NCBI RefSeq assembly: GCF_902506345.1
Contig: NZ_LR733413.1
Coordinates: forward strand, 2,069,892 to 2,133,891
Length of the DNA: 64,000 nucleotides
Reading direction: 5' to 3'
DNA from: Flavobacterium sp. 9R
GTDB taxonomy: Bacteria; Bacteroidota; Bacteroidia; Flavobacteriales; Flavobacteriaceae
Shown here: positions 25,216 through 35,103 of the stretch, one piece after another
Layout of the letters: every line of letters starts with the position of its first letter
How positions within the stretch are numbered: the first letter of the stretch is position 1
The notes under the pieces: generated by a model
Told to the model about the DNA's origin: nothing
The model's database searches: none
What the model saw: only the letters and a program-made list of their open reading frames with translations
Program-made: the position numbers and the translations under genes

Positions 25216-27639
25216 TTAAGACCCACACATTTCGCAGTCATCTGGTCCTGCGTTTTTGGCCAATTCAATCATGGCTCTGTATTCTTCAGGAGTCATTTCT
25301 ACTGTTTCGATTTCAACCGCTTCAAGGGGTCTTGCTTTAGGTTTACTTTCTGGAATTGTCTCTTCTTTTTTGTCATTATTCAACGTGAACTTAATAGCAT
25401 CTACTGCTGCTTTGGTTCTCAAATAGTACATTCCTGTTTTTAGTCCTGATTGCCAAGCATAGAAATGCATAGAAGTTAATTTTGAATAATTAGCATCTTG
25501 CATGAACAAGTTCAGTGACTGTGATTGGTCAATAAAATAACCTCTTTGACGGGACATATCAATAATGTCTTTCATAGACATTTCCCAAACTGTTTTGTAC
25601 AATTCTTTTAAATCTTGAGGAATGGTATCGATGTTTTGAACAGAACCATTATTTCTCATGATTTCTTGTTTCAACGTTTCATTCCATAAACCACGTTCTA
25701 CAAGGTCATGTAGTAAATGTTTGTTAACAACGATGAACTCTCCAGAAAGTACACGTCTTGTGTAAATATTAGAGGTGTATGGTTCAAATGCTTCGTTATT
25801 TCCTAGAATTTGTGAAGTGGATGCTGTTGGCATAGGCGCAACCAATAGTGAATTTCTAACACCATGTTGCATAACTTCTTTTCTTAAAGACGCCCAATCC
25901 CATCTTCCAGATAATTCTTCGTCTTTCAATCCCCAAAGATTGTGTTGGAACTCTCCTTGAGAAATTGGAGAACCTTCAAAGGTCGAATATGGACCTTCCT
26001 CTTTAGCCATTTCCATAGAAGCGGTAACAGCTGCAAAGTAGAGTGTTTCGAAAATTTCTTGATTCAATTTCTTTGCTTCATCGCTTGTAAAAGGCATTCT
26101 AAGTAAGATAAAAGCATCTGCTAATCCTTGTACTCCCAATCCAACTGGACGGTGGCGCATATTTGAATTTTGAGCTTCTTTTACAGGATAGTAATTTCTG
26201 TCGATTACTTTATTTAAATTTCTGGTTACACGTTTGGTTACTTTGAACATTAATTCATGATTGAATTTTCCGTTTTCAACAAACATTGGTAATGAAATAG
26301 AAGCAAGGTTACATACCGCAATTTCATCTTTTGAAGTGTACTCCATAATTTCGGTGCACAAGTTAGAGGAACGAATCGTACCAAGATTTTTTTGATTCGA
26401 TTTGCGATTTGCAGCATCTTTATAGAGCATATACGGTGTTCCTGTCTCAATTTGAGATTCAAGAATTTTCTCCCATAATTCGCGAGCTTTTATCGTTTTT
26501 CTTCCTTTACCACGATTTTCATAATCAGTATACATCGTTTCGAACTCTTCTCCGTATACATCATACAAACCTGGACACTCATTTGGGCACATTAAAGTCC
26601 AATTCCCATCTTCTTGCACGCGTTTCATGAATAAATCTGAAGTCCACATTGCAAAGAATAAATCTCTAGCACGCATTTCTTCTTTTCCTGTGTTTTTCTT
26701 TAAATCCAAAAATTCAAAGATGTCAGCATGCCAAGTTTCGATATAAATTGCAAAACTACCTTTACGTTTTCCTCCACCTTGGTCTACATAACGAGCAGTA
26801 TCGTTGAATACACGCAACATAGGAACAATTCCGTTTGATGTTCCGTTGGTGCCTCTGATATAAGAACCAGTAGCTCTTACATTATGAATAGAAAGTCCAA
26901 TTCCTCCAGCAGATTGCGAAATTTTAGCCGTTTGTTTTAATGTGTCATAAATTCCGTCAATACTATCGTCCTGCATTGCCAAAAGGAAACAAGAAGACAT
27001 TTGAGGTTTTGGTGTTCCAGCATTAAATAAAGTTGGTGTAGCGTGCGTAAAGAATTTTTTAGACATCAAGTCGTAAGTTTCAATTACTGCCTCAAGGTCA
27101 TTAAGGTGAATACCTACGGCAACACGCATCAACATATGTTGTGGACGCTCTACGATTTTACCATTTATTTTTAAAAGATACGAACGCTCTAATGTTTTAA
27201 AACCAAAATAGTCATAGTTAAAATCACGGTTATAAATGATATGTGAATTTAGGAATTCGGCATTTTCCATAATTACTTTATGAACTTCATCAGAAAGTAG
27301 TGGAGCTTCTTGTCCGTTTCTAGGATTCACATAGTGATACATTTCATTCATCGTTTCAGAGAACGATTTATTAGTGTTTTTATGTAAATTAGAAATAGCA
27401 ATACGAGCAGCTAGTTGAGCATAATCAGGATGCGCAATAGTCATAGATGCAGCTGTTTCGGCTGCTAAGTTGTCTAATTCAGAAGTAGATACACCATCAT
27501 AAAGGCCTTCGATTACTCTCATAGCCACTTTTACAGCATCTACTAAATCATTCAAACCATAGCACAGTTTTTTAATTCTATCTGTGATTTTGTCGAACAT
27601 TACCGGCTCTTTATGGCCATCTCTTTTTACTACGTACAT
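25216..27639 (-). CDS. nrdA: Ribonucleoside-diphosphate reductase, large (alpha) subunit
   Basis: The 807-residue class I enzyme makes dNDPs. It has an N-terminal ATP-cone ([25 protein letters not shown]), the substrate-site Cys in PQMSSCFLL, the active-site NLCTEI loop (Cys and Glu), and [19 protein letters not shown]. The C-terminal redox pair is CEMC (Cys802, Cys805). nrdB lies 213 bp upstream on the same strand. The short palindrome AGCAAA-TCCC-TTTGCT lies just upstream of the start. The overall type is the eukaryote-like class Ia group. Confidence 0.95.
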   Translation of the reverse strand: MYVVKRDGHKEPVMFDKITDRIKKLCYGLNDLVDAVKVAMRVIEGLYDGVSTSELDNLAAETAASMTIAHPDYAQLAARIAISNLHKNTNKSFSETMNEMYHYVNPRNGQEAPLLSDEVHKVIMENAEFLNSHIIYNRDFNYDYFGFKTLERSYLLKINGKIVERPQHMLMRVAVGIHLNDLEAVIETYDLMSKKFFTHATPTLFNAGTPKPQMSSCFLLAMQDDSIDGIYDTLKQTAKISQSAGGIGLSIHNVRATGSYIRGTNGTSNGIVPMLRVFNDTARYVDQGGGKRKGSFAIYIETWHADIFEFLDLKKNTGKEEMRARDLFFAMWTSDLFMKRVQEDGNWTLMCPNECPGLYDVYGEEFETMYTDYENRGKGRKTIKARELWEKILESQIETGTPYMLYKDAANRKSNQKNLGTIRSSNLCTEIMEYTSKDEIAVCNLASISLPMFVENGKFNHELMFKVTKRVTRNLNKVIDRNYYPVKEAQNSNMRHRPVGLGVQGLADAFILLRMPFTSDEAKKLNQEIFETLYFAAVTASMEMAKEEGPYSTFEGSPISQGEFQHNLWGLKDEELSGRWDWASLRKEVMQHGVRNSLLVAPMPTASTSQILGNNEAFEPYTSNIYTRRVLSGEFIVVNKHLLHDLVERGLWNETLKQEIMRNNGSVQNIDTIPQDLKELYKTVWEMSMKDIIDMSRQRGYFIDQSQSLNLFMQDANYSKLTSMHFYAWQSGLKTGMYYLRTKAAVDAIKFTLNNDKKEETIPESKPKARPLEAVEIETVEMTPEEYRAMIELAKNAGPDDCEMCGS

Positions 27640-27852
27640 AAGTTTTGGTTTTAAAAAACAGCAAATCCCTTTGCTATTTTAGGGTATTTGTAATAATTGA
27701 ATTGGGAAACTAATCCCTAGAATGTATTGATTCGTTAGAGGTAAATGATTCCTTATCACCATAAAAATCTGTGCCCAATTGAAGGACAAAATTTAATAGG
27801 TAATAAAAAGAACTAGTTACTTCTAATTACTAAACGATACTACTTAACTTTT

Positions 27853-28830
27853 TTAAAAATCAGCGTCGAATGAAATCTTCTGCGCGTCACTATCTGTGTT
27901 CATTACGCCCGCTTTCTGATATTCTGCTACTTTTTTCTCAAAGAAATTGGTTTTTCCTTGTAATGAAATCATGTCCATGAAATCAAAAGGATTTGTGGTA
28001 TTGTATTCTCTTTCGCAACCTAACTCAACCAACAAACGGTCGGTTACGAATTCTAAATATTGTGTCATTAATCCTGCATTCATTCCAATCAAACTTACTG
28101 GAAGTGATTCAGTGATAAACTCTCTTTCAATATTTAATGCGTCAACTAAAATTTCTCTTATTCGCTCTTTAGGTACTTTATTAATCAAATGGTGATTATG
28201 TAAATGCACCGCGAAATCACAGTGAACTCCTTCATCACGAGAAATCAACTCGTTAGAAAAAGTCAATCCTGGCATTAAGCCACGTTTTTTTAACCAAAAA
28301 ATAGAACAAAAACTTCCTGAAAAGAAAATCCCTTCAACAGCGGCAAAAGCAATTAATCGCTCTGCAAATGAATCAGATTCAATCCATTTTAACGCCCAAT
28401 CAGCTTTTTTCTTGATGGCAGGGAATACTTCGATAGCGGTAAATAATTCGTTTTTCTCAGATTCATCTTTTACATAAGTATCAATCAATAAAGAATAGGT
28501 TTCGCTATGAATGTTCTCCATCATAATTTGAAAACCATAGAAAAATTTAGCTTCTGCATATTGTACTTCGTTTACAAAGTTTTCAGCTAGATTTTCATTT
28601 ACAATTCCATCAGAAGCAGCAAAAAAAGCTAAAATGTGTTTGATAAAGTATTTTTCATCCTCATTTAGCCTGTTGTTCCAATCATTAAGGTCTTGTGATA
28701 AGTCAATTTCTTCCGCAGTCCAAAAACTAGCTTCCATTTTCTTATACCATTCCCAAATATCATGATGCTTGATAGGAAAAATCACGAAACGATTTTTATT
28801 TTCTTGTAAAATTGGTTCTAATTGTGACAT
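27853..28830 (-). CDS. nrdB: Ribonucleoside-diphosphate reductase, small (beta) subunit
   Basis: This 325-residue di-iron protein provides the tyrosyl radical. Its ligands include Asp43 ([11 protein letters not shown]), Glu105 and His108 (MMENIHSE). Tyr98 in FFYGFQ is placed like the radical Tyr of eukaryotic R2. The later ligands are in [13 protein letters not shown] and [15 protein letters not shown]. The C-terminal tail ends in ISFDADF, the likely alpha-subunit docking peptide. It is upstream of nrdA on the same strand. Confidence 0.95.
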   Translation of the reverse strand: MSQLEPILQENKNRFVIFPIKHHDIWEWYKKMEASFWTAEEIDLSQDLNDWNNRLNEDEKYFIKHILAFFAASDGIVNENLAENFVNEVQYAEAKFFYGFQIMMENIHSETYSLLIDTYVKDESEKNELFTAIEVFPAIKKKADWALKWIESDSFAERLIAFAAVEGIFFSGSFCSIFWLKKRGLMPGLTFSNELISRDEGVHCDFAVHLHNHHLINKVPKERIREILVDALNIEREFITESLPVSLIGMNAGLMTQYLEFVTDRLLVELGCEREYNTTNPFDFMDMISLQGKTNFFEKKVAEYQKAGVMNTDSDAQKISFDADF

Positions 28831-28979
28831 TTTTATTGTTTCTTTTTTTTTGATTTTTTAAGAGAATTTTAATCCATCTGTGGATTACAAAGATTGTGAA
28901 ATATTGTGTGTTTAAAAAGTCAAACTTATTCACAATCGCCCCTAGTTTTTAACAAAGGGTGATTTTCAAAATAATAAAC

Positions 28980-29041
28980 CGGCATTTTTTAACTTGCTGA
29001 TTTGTAGTTATTTGTAAAATACAAATTCAGCTAAAGTGCCG
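28980..29041 (-). other. Inverted repeat with two alternative pairings upstream of nrdB
   Basis: CGGCA (28980-28984) and TGCCG (29037-29041) close a stem that continues as GCTGATTTGTA (28996-29006) against TACAAATTCAGC (29020-29031) with one bulge. A second ATTTGTA at 29010-29016 can pair instead with TACAAAT 29020-29026. The structure lies between the DUF3109 stop and the nrdB start. It could be a 3'-end structure of the former or a leader element of the latter. Confidence 0.45.
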
Positions 29042-29095
29042 TAAAATATAGGATTTTTAAACTGCTGTGCAAGTGAAAAATAATATTTTTTGGAT

Positions 29096-29662
29096 TTATT
29101 TTTTTAAATCATTTGCTACTTTTTCGAGCTCCATATACCAGTCTTCTCCAAACCTTCTAATGAGTGCTTCTTTGACAAATTTATACACCGGAACTTCTAA
29201 TTCTTTTCCAAGTGAACAGGCATCGTCACAAATATCCCATTTGTCGTAATTGACGGCAGCGAAATCACTAAAATCTTTCACTCTTATAGGGTACAAATGG
29301 CAAGAAACTGGTTTTTTCCAGTCAACTATTCCCTGGTTGTAGGCTTGTTCGATACCGCAAAGTGCTGTAGCTCCATCAAAAATAACATAAGCACAATCTT
29401 TATTGTCGATTAATGGTGTTTCTAAATCGCCATCCGTTCCTTTTATCCAGGTGCCTTGGGCTTCTATTGCTTGGATTCCTTGTTTGCGTAAAAAAGGTTT
29501 TACTTTAGGATAGATGGTTTCAAGTATTTTAGTTTCCTCAAGACTCAAAGGTGCACCAGCATCACCGTCAACACAACAAGCGCCTTTGCAAGCAGATAAA
29601 TTACATACAAATTCTTTTTCGAGTATATCTTCGGATACGATGGTTTTTCCTAATTGAAACAT
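29096..29662 (-). CDS. DUF3109 family cysteine-rich protein
   Basis: The 188-residue cytoplasmic protein has the conserved cysteine pattern CNLSACKGACCVDGDAGAPL near the N-terminus, then KDCAYV, ALCGIEQAY, SCHLYPIRV and ICDDACSLGK. This is similar to the zinc/iron-sulfur oxidoreductase-like YkgJ/Fli-type cysteine cluster proteins. DUF3109 is the family recalled. It probably binds Zn or an Fe-S cluster. It has no experimentally assigned role known to me. Confidence 0.85.
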   Translation of the reverse strand: MFQLGKTIVSEDILEKEFVCNLSACKGACCVDGDAGAPLSLEETKILETIYPKVKPFLRKQGIQAIEAQGTWIKGTDGDLETPLIDNKDCAYVIFDGATALCGIEQAYNQGIVDWKKPVSCHLYPIRVKDFSDFAAVNYDKWDICDDACSLGKELEVPVYKFVKEALIRRFGEDWYMELEKVANDLKK

Positions 29663-29919
29663 GGATATGTGCTACTTTTAATTTTGCTGCAAAGTTAGTC
29701 AATCTAGTGGAGTCTATTAAAGTTTGCGTCTTCTTTAACGGTTGTAATCAATAAAAAAGAGGAAGATTCGATTTTGGGCTATTTTTGATAACTATCAAAT
29801 CTGAGGAAAACTGATGAACTTAGCGTGTTATTTGATAAAAAAATATTAAAAAACCTCGATTTATTGCAACAAAGTATTAAAAATCTGCTCAATGTTTTAC
29901 CTTTGTCAACAAAAAAAGT

Positions 29920-30498
29920 ATGTTAGAATTCAACTTAAGAGAGGTAGCAACTGTAGGAATGGTACTATTTGCGGTTATTGATATTGTGGGTTCGATTCCA
30001 ATTATCATTAATCTTAGAGCCAAACACGGACATATTGAGTCTGAAAAAGCTTCGCTTGTTGCTGGCTTAATAATGATTGTTTTTCTTTTTATTGGTAAAG
30101 AATTTTTGAGCCTAATTGGAATAGATGTTCACTCATTTGCTGTTGCGGGTTCATTTGTATTATTCTTTTTGGCATTAGAAATGATTCTTGGCATACATCT
30201 TTATAGAGATGAAGAAGCAAATTCTGCTTCTATTGTCCCGATTGCTTTTCCTTTAATTGCTGGTGCGGGAACGATGACGACACTGTTATCTCTTCGTTCT
30301 CAATTTCATACTATCAACATTTTGATTGGAATTATTTTAAACATTATTTTGGTTTATATTGTTTTGAAATCTTCAGGTAAAATCGAAAAAATGTTGGGAA
30401 AAAACGGACTTGGCGTAGTGCGAAAAACTTTTGGAGTAGTGCTTTTAGCTATTGCTGTTAAATTATTTGCTGCTAATGTTAAAGGTTTGTTTGCCTAA
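29920..30498 (+). CDS. MarC family integral membrane protein
   Basis: The 192-residue protein has about six membrane segments. It has the family pattern VGMVLFAVIDIVGSIPIIINL, a central IVPIAFPLIAGAGTMTTLLSL and a C-terminal GVVRKTFGVVLLAIAVKLF. MarC proteins were once linked to multiple antibiotic resistance; their function is unresolved. The first gene of a plus-strand run, it has a 257-bp region shared with the divergent DUF3109 gene. Confidence 0.88.
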   Translation: MLEFNLREVATVGMVLFAVIDIVGSIPIIINLRAKHGHIESEKASLVAGLIMIVFLFIGKEFLSLIGIDVHSFAVAGSFVLFFLALEMILGIHLYRDEEANSASIVPIAFPLIAGAGTMTTLLSLRSQFHTINILIGIILNIILVYIVLKSSGKIEKMLGKNGLGVVRKTFGVVLLAIAVKLFAANVKGLFA

Positions 30499-30581
30499 AG
30501 TAAAATTTTATAAATTTACCCCCTTGAATAGTTTTAATGCCTTTTGATTGTATCTAAAGTTATAAGGTATTAAAAAATTAA

Positions 30582-30797
30582 TTGATGAATACCATGAAAA
30601 TCTTTACTACTGTTTTAATTTTCTTAGCTGCTGCTTTAATTGTTTTTAATATTACTTTATTGGATTTTTCAGAGCCCTTCAAAGGCAACAGTGGTGTTGC
30701 ACTTATTGGAGTTGGAGCCTCATTTTGTGCAATTTTAATCCTTCTTATTTTTAGAATATCTAAAAAAATTGAAGAAAAAATGAACGACAACATTTAG
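30582..30797 (+). CDS. Small two-helix membrane protein
   Basis: The 71-residue product (possible alternative start ATG 30594, MKIFTTVL) has two hydrophobic segments (about 7-27 and 40-60) and a positively charged C-terminal tail. No family was recognised. Its TAG stop is directly followed by the ATG of the flavoprotein gene, indicating coupled translation. Confidence 0.7.
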   Translation: MMNTMKIFTTVLIFLAAALIVFNITLLDFSEPFKGNSGVALIGVGASFCAILILLIFRISKKIEEKMNDNI

Positions 30798-31403
30798 ATG
30801 TTTGATGTTCTAATTATTGGAGGTGGTGTTTCTGGAATGTCTTGTGCTTTAGTATTGGGTTCAGCTCAAAATAAACCTTTTGTGTCAACTAAGAAAATTG
30901 GCATTTTCACTCATCAAAAATCCTCTTCTTTACAAGAAGCCTTATTTAATAATGCTTATGGAATTCCACCTGGAACTTTAGGCAGTGAATTATTAAAGCA
31001 AAGTAACTTACATTTAGTAACTGTTTATCCGCACATTACTCAGATTCCTGAAGAAAAAGTATTGAAAATTGAGGGCGACTACCCTGAATTTAAAGTAATC
31101 ACTAATAAAAATTCTTATACAACCCGAAACCTTATTGTTGGTATTGGGTCCTCAAACACGTTTGCTATTGAAGGTTTGATGCACTATGTCGAGCCTCATA
31201 AAAAAGCATTGCCCGAAAAGCAACGCATACAATTGCGAAACACAGACCACAAAGTAGCGGAAGGGATTTATGTTATAGGTACACTAGCGGGTTGGAGAAG
31301 TCAATTGGCAATCGCTGCAGGAAGTGGTGCAGCAGTAGCAACTGATATTTTGACTTTGTGGAATGATAATATACCAACACACGCACACGATAGCATTCGT
31401 TAG
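30798..31403 (+). CDS. Compact NAD(P)/FAD-dependent oxidoreductase (thioredoxin-reductase-like)
   Basis: The 201-residue protein has the dinucleotide-binding N-terminus VLIIGGGVSGMSCALVLG and the C-terminal FAD segment GIYVIGTLAGWRSQLAIAAGSGAAVA. It is about 100 residues shorter than thioredoxin reductase. It lacks the NADPH domain and any CxxC redox pair, so electron transfer of the thioredoxin type is unlikely. Such short flavoproteins are known in Bacteroidota; the substrate is unknown. It is coupled to the upstream small membrane protein. Confidence 0.8.
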   Translation: MFDVLIIGGGVSGMSCALVLGSAQNKPFVSTKKIGIFTHQKSSSLQEALFNNAYGIPPGTLGSELLKQSNLHLVTVYPHITQIPEEKVLKIEGDYPEFKVITNKNSYTTRNLIVGIGSSNTFAIEGLMHYVEPHKKALPEKQRIQLRNTDHKVAEGIYVIGTLAGWRSQLAIAAGSGAAVATDILTLWNDNIPTHAHDSIR

Positions 31404-31454
31404 TTGTACATCCTAAATGATAGATTGTCTCTTGGTTTAAAGAATACATATAAA

Positions 31455-31484
31455 AAAAGCATTCGTTTATGGCGAATGCTTTTT
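31455..31484. terminator. Bidirectional intrinsic terminator
   Basis: A perfect 11-bp stem (AAAAGCATTCG 31455-31465, CGAATGCTTTT 31473-31483) is flanked by A and T runs. It serves the converging flavoprotein and heavy-metal lipoprotein genes. Confidence 0.88.
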
Positions 31485-31503
31485 AGTTTAAGAATTTTTC
31501 TAC

Positions 31504-31878
31504 CTATGACTTAGTATTTACCACTTTATAGGTTTTCCCATCGGCAACGCCTTCAATTACTTGAGTTAGGGACGTTGGGTTTTGAACCGTTTTGTCAAAA
31601 GATACAGTAGCTAACTTTTTGTCAAAATCAACAGTAGCTTTTTCTACCCCTTCAGATTCTGCTAATTTTTTCTCGATAGTTTTTGTGCATCCAACAGCAC
31701 AAGTCATTCCTGTGATTTCGAAACTTGCGGTTTGTACATTTGCTGCTGCAATTGGTTTTTTTACTACTTCAGTTTTTGTTTCTTTTGTTGCTACTTCAGT
31801 AGATTTTTCCTCGTGTTTACAGCTTACCACTGCTAGGCCGATAATGGCTATAGCTGTTATTGTTTTTGTAATATTCAT
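31504..31878 (-). CDS. Lipoprotein with heavy-metal-associated (HMA) domain
   Basis: The ATG at 31878 (MNITKTITAIAIIGLAVVSC) gives a clean lipoprotein signal with the lipidated Cys in VVSC, and a 124-residue product. An upstream ATG at 31911 is unlikely. A Lys/Glu/Thr-rich linker leads to the HMA domain from about residue 52 (ASFEITGMTCAVGCTKTIEKKL). The metal site is CxxxC rather than the usual CxxC; this form is common in flavobacterial homologues. It is a likely periplasmic or surface Cu(I)/Zn chaperone. Confidence 0.82.
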   Translation of the reverse strand: MNITKTITAIAIIGLAVVSCKHEEKSTEVATKETKTEVVKKPIAAANVQTASFEITGMTCAVGCTKTIEKKLAESEGVEKATVDFDKKLATVSFDKTVQNPTSLTQVIEGVADGKTYKVVNTKS

Positions 31879-31975
31879 AGTTATGTTATTTGCAATTGTT
31901 GATTGAGGCAAAATTAATTAAAAAAGCATCTAAATATTCCCAAAATAATTACAATTTTGAACCAAAATAAAATAG

Positions 31976-32842
31976 ATGATATCAAAACAAATCAAATGGG
32001 GCTATTTGCTGCTTTTATCTCTTATATGGGGGAGTTCTTTCATATTAATCAAAAAAGGATTGGTAGGCTTAACGGCTTTTCAGTTGGGGTCGTTGCGTAT
32101 TATTTTTGCTGCACTTTTTTTGTTGGTGATTGGTTTTAGAAGTTTAGTGAAAATTCCGCATCATCAATGGAAATACATTGCTTTGACTTCTTTGTTTGGA
32201 ACGTTTATTCCTGCGTATTTGTTTGCTATTGCGCAAACGCAAATAGATAGTTCCATAAGTTCTATTCTCAATTCCTTAACGCCTTTGAATACTTTGTTGA
32301 TTGGAGCACTTTTCTTCAGTTTGGATTTTAGACGCAATCAAATTTTTGGAGTATTGATTGGTTTAGTGGGTAGCGCTTTGTTGATTTGGAATGGCGCGGT
32401 ACATCATCCCAATCAAAATTATTATTATGCTTTTTTGGTTTTGATTGCTTCGATTTGCTATGCTACAAATGTCAATTTGATAAAAAAGTATTTATCGGAT
32501 TTGCCTCCGTTGAGTATTACAACGGGTAATTTTTTGGTTTTGCTTTTTCCAGCTTTAGCGGTGTTATACAGTACTGATTTTTTCGCTATTACTTATGGGG
32601 CGGAAGTTCAAGAATCGGTGTTGTATATTTTGATTTTGGGAGTGTTGGGGACGGGTATTGCCAATATCATTTTCTTTAAACTCATTCAGATTTCGTCGCC
32701 TGTTTTTGCGACTTCGGTTACGTATTTGATTCCAGTGGTAGCTTTCTTTTGGGGAATGTTAGACCAAGAGTTATTAACGCCTGTGCAGCTTTTTGGAGCT
32801 TTTATTGTTTTGGTTGGGGTATATTTATCGGCCAGAAAATAA
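31976..32842 (+). CDS. EamA (DMT) family transporter
   Basis: This 288-residue inner-membrane protein has ten predicted helices in two EamA repeats. The first repeat begins WGYLLLLSLIWGSSFILIKKGL. The second begins YYAFLVLIASICYATNVNLIKKYL and includes the family's terminal GAFIVLVGVYLSARK. Drug/metabolite exporters of this family carry amino acids or metabolites; the substrate cannot be inferred. A structured repeat element follows. Confidence 0.88.
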   Translation: MISKQIKWGYLLLLSLIWGSSFILIKKGLVGLTAFQLGSLRIIFAALFLLVIGFRSLVKIPHHQWKYIALTSLFGTFIPAYLFAIAQTQIDSSISSILNSLTPLNTLLIGALFFSLDFRRNQIFGVLIGLVGSALLIWNGAVHHPNQNYYYAFLVLIASICYATNVNLIKKYLSDLPPLSITTGNFLVLLFPALAVLYSTDFFAITYGAEVQESVLYILILGVLGTGIANIIFFKLIQISSPVFATSVTYLIPVVAFFWGMLDQELLTPVQLFGAFIVLVGVYLSARK

Positions 32843-32860
32843 GTGTTTTGTAACGGGTTT

Positions 32861-32974
32861 GCGTGAGGGATAGAAGCTAGTTACCAAAGTAACGCGTATA
32901 GCCCGACCGCAGTTGCCAAAAGAGGCGTATAGCGCGCTAGTCATATGCCTCTTTTGGTAAATGGGGTCACGCCC
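32861..32974 (+). repeat. Intergenic structured element, family F, copy 1
   Basis: It begins GCGTGAGGGATAGAAGCTAG, continues with TTACCAAAGTAACGCGTATA and GCCCGAC, and ends GGGTCACGCCC. The termini GCGTG and CACGC pair. An internal stem pairs TTGCCAAAAGAGGC with GCCTCTTTTGGTAA. A copy with a different stem lies at 55908. It lies between converging genes. Confidence 0.75.
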
Positions 32975-32990
32975 AAAATAGTATAAACGA

Positions 32991-33020
32991 AAAAAGACTG
33001 CCGATGAGAGCAGTCTTTTT
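32991..33020. terminator. Intrinsic terminator
   Basis: A perfect 11-bp stem (AAAAAGACTGC 32991-33001, GCAGTCTTTTT 33010-33020) serves the minus-strand M16 gene and possibly the EamA gene. Confidence 0.88.
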
Positions 33021-33039
33021 GTTTTAATTTAAGTTGTGA

Positions 33040-35097
33040 TTATTGAAAATCGGCATCGGTTACGCCTTCGTTGATTTTTACATCAGACATTTTAATGTCT
33101 AATTCAAAACCTACATTTTGGATGATGTTGAAAGGAACTTTTACGCCTTTTACTTCTCTATAATCGCCATAATTGGTGGTTTGCGTCATACTTTGACCTC
33201 CTTGTTCTAAAACTTTAGATTCGGCTACTTTTAGACCTGTTGTGGTGTCATAGAAATAAGTTGTTTTGCCGTCTTTGATTCCGTAAGCATCTTTACCATT
33301 GATGGTTTCGATACCTGAAAGAGTAATGTCTGCTTTTTTTAGTAAAGTTACTTCTTCAAATGTTGTTGCGCTAGCTTTCATAGCGTCTAAGTCTTTGCCA
33401 GTGAAATCTCTGCGTTGTCCTTGTTGAATGGCATAGGCTCCTTTTTCGTTTACTACTTGTTTCATCAAGCTCATAGCTCCCATCGCCAATTCTACCATCA
33501 TCTTTCCTTTGCTGTCAATTTTTGAAGTAAAGCTTAATGGAGAAGGTGCTTGTGGAATGGTTGTAGAACCAGTCATAGCGATGGTTTTTACATTGGCCAC
33601 AGCTTTGTCTCCACCAATAGCTTTGATGTAGTTTTCTAAAACACTTTTGGCGGTAACTCCAGCTGGAATTTCTTTTTTGGTTACTGGTTTTTCTACTGGA
33701 TTGCCATATTTGTCAAAAAAGAACAATGGCAATTTTAGTTTTTCTAAACCAGGTGTTATCTCACTTGCTTTACCAACGATTACGATTCTGGTGTTGTCTA
33801 ATAAGAAGTATTTATTAGCTACGCGTTGAATATCATCAGGTGTTACAGCATTGATGGTTTGAATGTATTTTTCGTAAAAATCGGCAGGCAATTGTTCTGT
33901 CTCGATATTTAAAGCGTAGCGTGCCACGGCTTGTGGTTTTTGAACTTGCATTACAAAACGACCAATGTATCCTGCTTTTACGTTTTTCAAGACTTCGGCA
34001 TCCACTTTCTCGGTTCTGATTTTTTTGATTTCTTTGATGAATTCAACCACAGCACTATCAGTAACGGCATTTCGAACAGCAGAATTAGCTACAAATTTGG
34101 TTACATATTTTCCGCTACCAATTTCAGAACGTGCGCCGTAAGTCCAAGCGTGTTTTTCTCTCAAATTCATATTCAAATACGAATTGAAATCACCACCCAA
34201 AATTTGATTAGCAATCACTGCTGGGAAAAAATCTGGGTCATTCATTTTTAGATTCAAGGTGTTGACCAACGAAATTTCGGATTGTACAGCATTTGGTACA
34301 TCTACTATGTTGATTTGTAATTGACCTACGTTTGGATTAGCGGTATAGTTTTCTTTGGTAATGGTTTTTTTCTCCCAAGCACCAAATAGTTTTTCAACAG
34401 CAGCTTTGGTTTCTTTGAATTTTACGTCTCCAATGATTACCAAATAAGCGTTTTCTGGTACAAAACGAGTAGCGTAGTTGCTTTGAACATCAGCAAGTGT
34501 TACGTTTTTTAAAGTCTCTTCAGAAACGTATTCACCAGAAGGATGATTTTTGCCAAAAGCAAGTACATCAACAACTCGGCTAGAAATTGCGGCTACACTT
34601 TTCTCATTGGCTTTTAATCCTTCAATCATTTTCGCTTTGTCTTTGTCGAATTCTTCTTGTGTGAAAAGCGGAAACAAAGAACCTTCGGCTAACAATTCTA
34701 AAACACGTCCAGAATATTTAGATAGTGCACTTGCGGAAGCGCCTTGAGAAGAGAAGTTGATATTAGCTCCTAAGAAATCAATTTCTTCATTGAATACATC
34801 TTTTGGAGTTTTTTGACTTCCGTTACCTACTAGGCTACTAGTTAAATCATCTACTCCTTTTTTATTTCCTTCGGCAAAAGGAGGGTTGTCTAAAGTTAGA
34901 TTAAAAGAAACGCGAGGAAGTTTGTGGTTTTCTACGACCATCACTTTTAGTCCATTTTTTAGGACAAAGCTTTGTGGCTTCTTGATTTGAACCATCGGAG
35001 AAGCTCCTGGTTTGGGTTGTGGTCTGTTTTGCGCTTGCATAATTCCTGTTACTAAGAATAGGGTTAAGAGGATGCTTATATTTTTCATAATGTTCAT
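33040..35097 (-). CDS. M16 family peptidase-like protein lacking the zinc motif, with C-terminal extension
   Basis: The 685-residue exported protein has the signal MKNISILLTLFLVTGIMQAQ if started at the ATG three codons in (35088). Residues about 35-470 show the two-domain M16 fold, but the HxxEH position reads LTSSLVGNGSQ, so no zinc site is present. A C-terminal domain (about 490-685) is an outer-membrane lipoprotein-sorting-like beta domain (ETINGKDAYGIKDGKTTYFYDTTTGLKVA...TQTTNYGDYREVKGVKVPF). It lies 6 bp after the active M16 gene. The pair resembles alpha/beta subunits of a processing peptidase. Confidence 0.88.
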   Translation of the reverse strand: MNIMKNISILLTLFLVTGIMQAQNRPQPKPGASPMVQIKKPQSFVLKNGLKVMVVENHKLPRVSFNLTLDNPPFAEGNKKGVDDLTSSLVGNGSQKTPKDVFNEEIDFLGANINFSSQGASASALSKYSGRVLELLAEGSLFPLFTQEEFDKDKAKMIEGLKANEKSVAAISSRVVDVLAFGKNHPSGEYVSEETLKNVTLADVQSNYATRFVPENAYLVIIGDVKFKETKAAVEKLFGAWEKKTITKENYTANPNVGQLQINIVDVPNAVQSEISLVNTLNLKMNDPDFFPAVIANQILGGDFNSYLNMNLREKHAWTYGARSEIGSGKYVTKFVANSAVRNAVTDSAVVEFIKEIKKIRTEKVDAEVLKNVKAGYIGRFVMQVQKPQAVARYALNIETEQLPADFYEKYIQTINAVTPDDIQRVANKYFLLDNTRIVIVGKASEITPGLEKLKLPLFFFDKYGNPVEKPVTKKEIPAGVTAKSVLENYIKAIGGDKAVANVKTIAMTGSTTIPQAPSPLSFTSKIDSKGKMMVELAMGAMSLMKQVVNEKGAYAIQQGQRRDFTGKDLDAMKASATTFEEVTLLKKADITLSGIETINGKDAYGIKDGKTTYFYDTTTGLKVAESKVLEQGGQSMTQTTNYGDYREVKGVKVPFNIIQNVGFELDIKMSDVKINEGVTDADFQ

Positions 35098-35103
35098 ATC
35101 TTG

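Noticed and set aside
28831..28960. Possible NrdR boxes upstream of nrdB
   Set aside because: A single partial match (ATATTGTGTG) was seen without a second properly spaced box; evidence is too weak.
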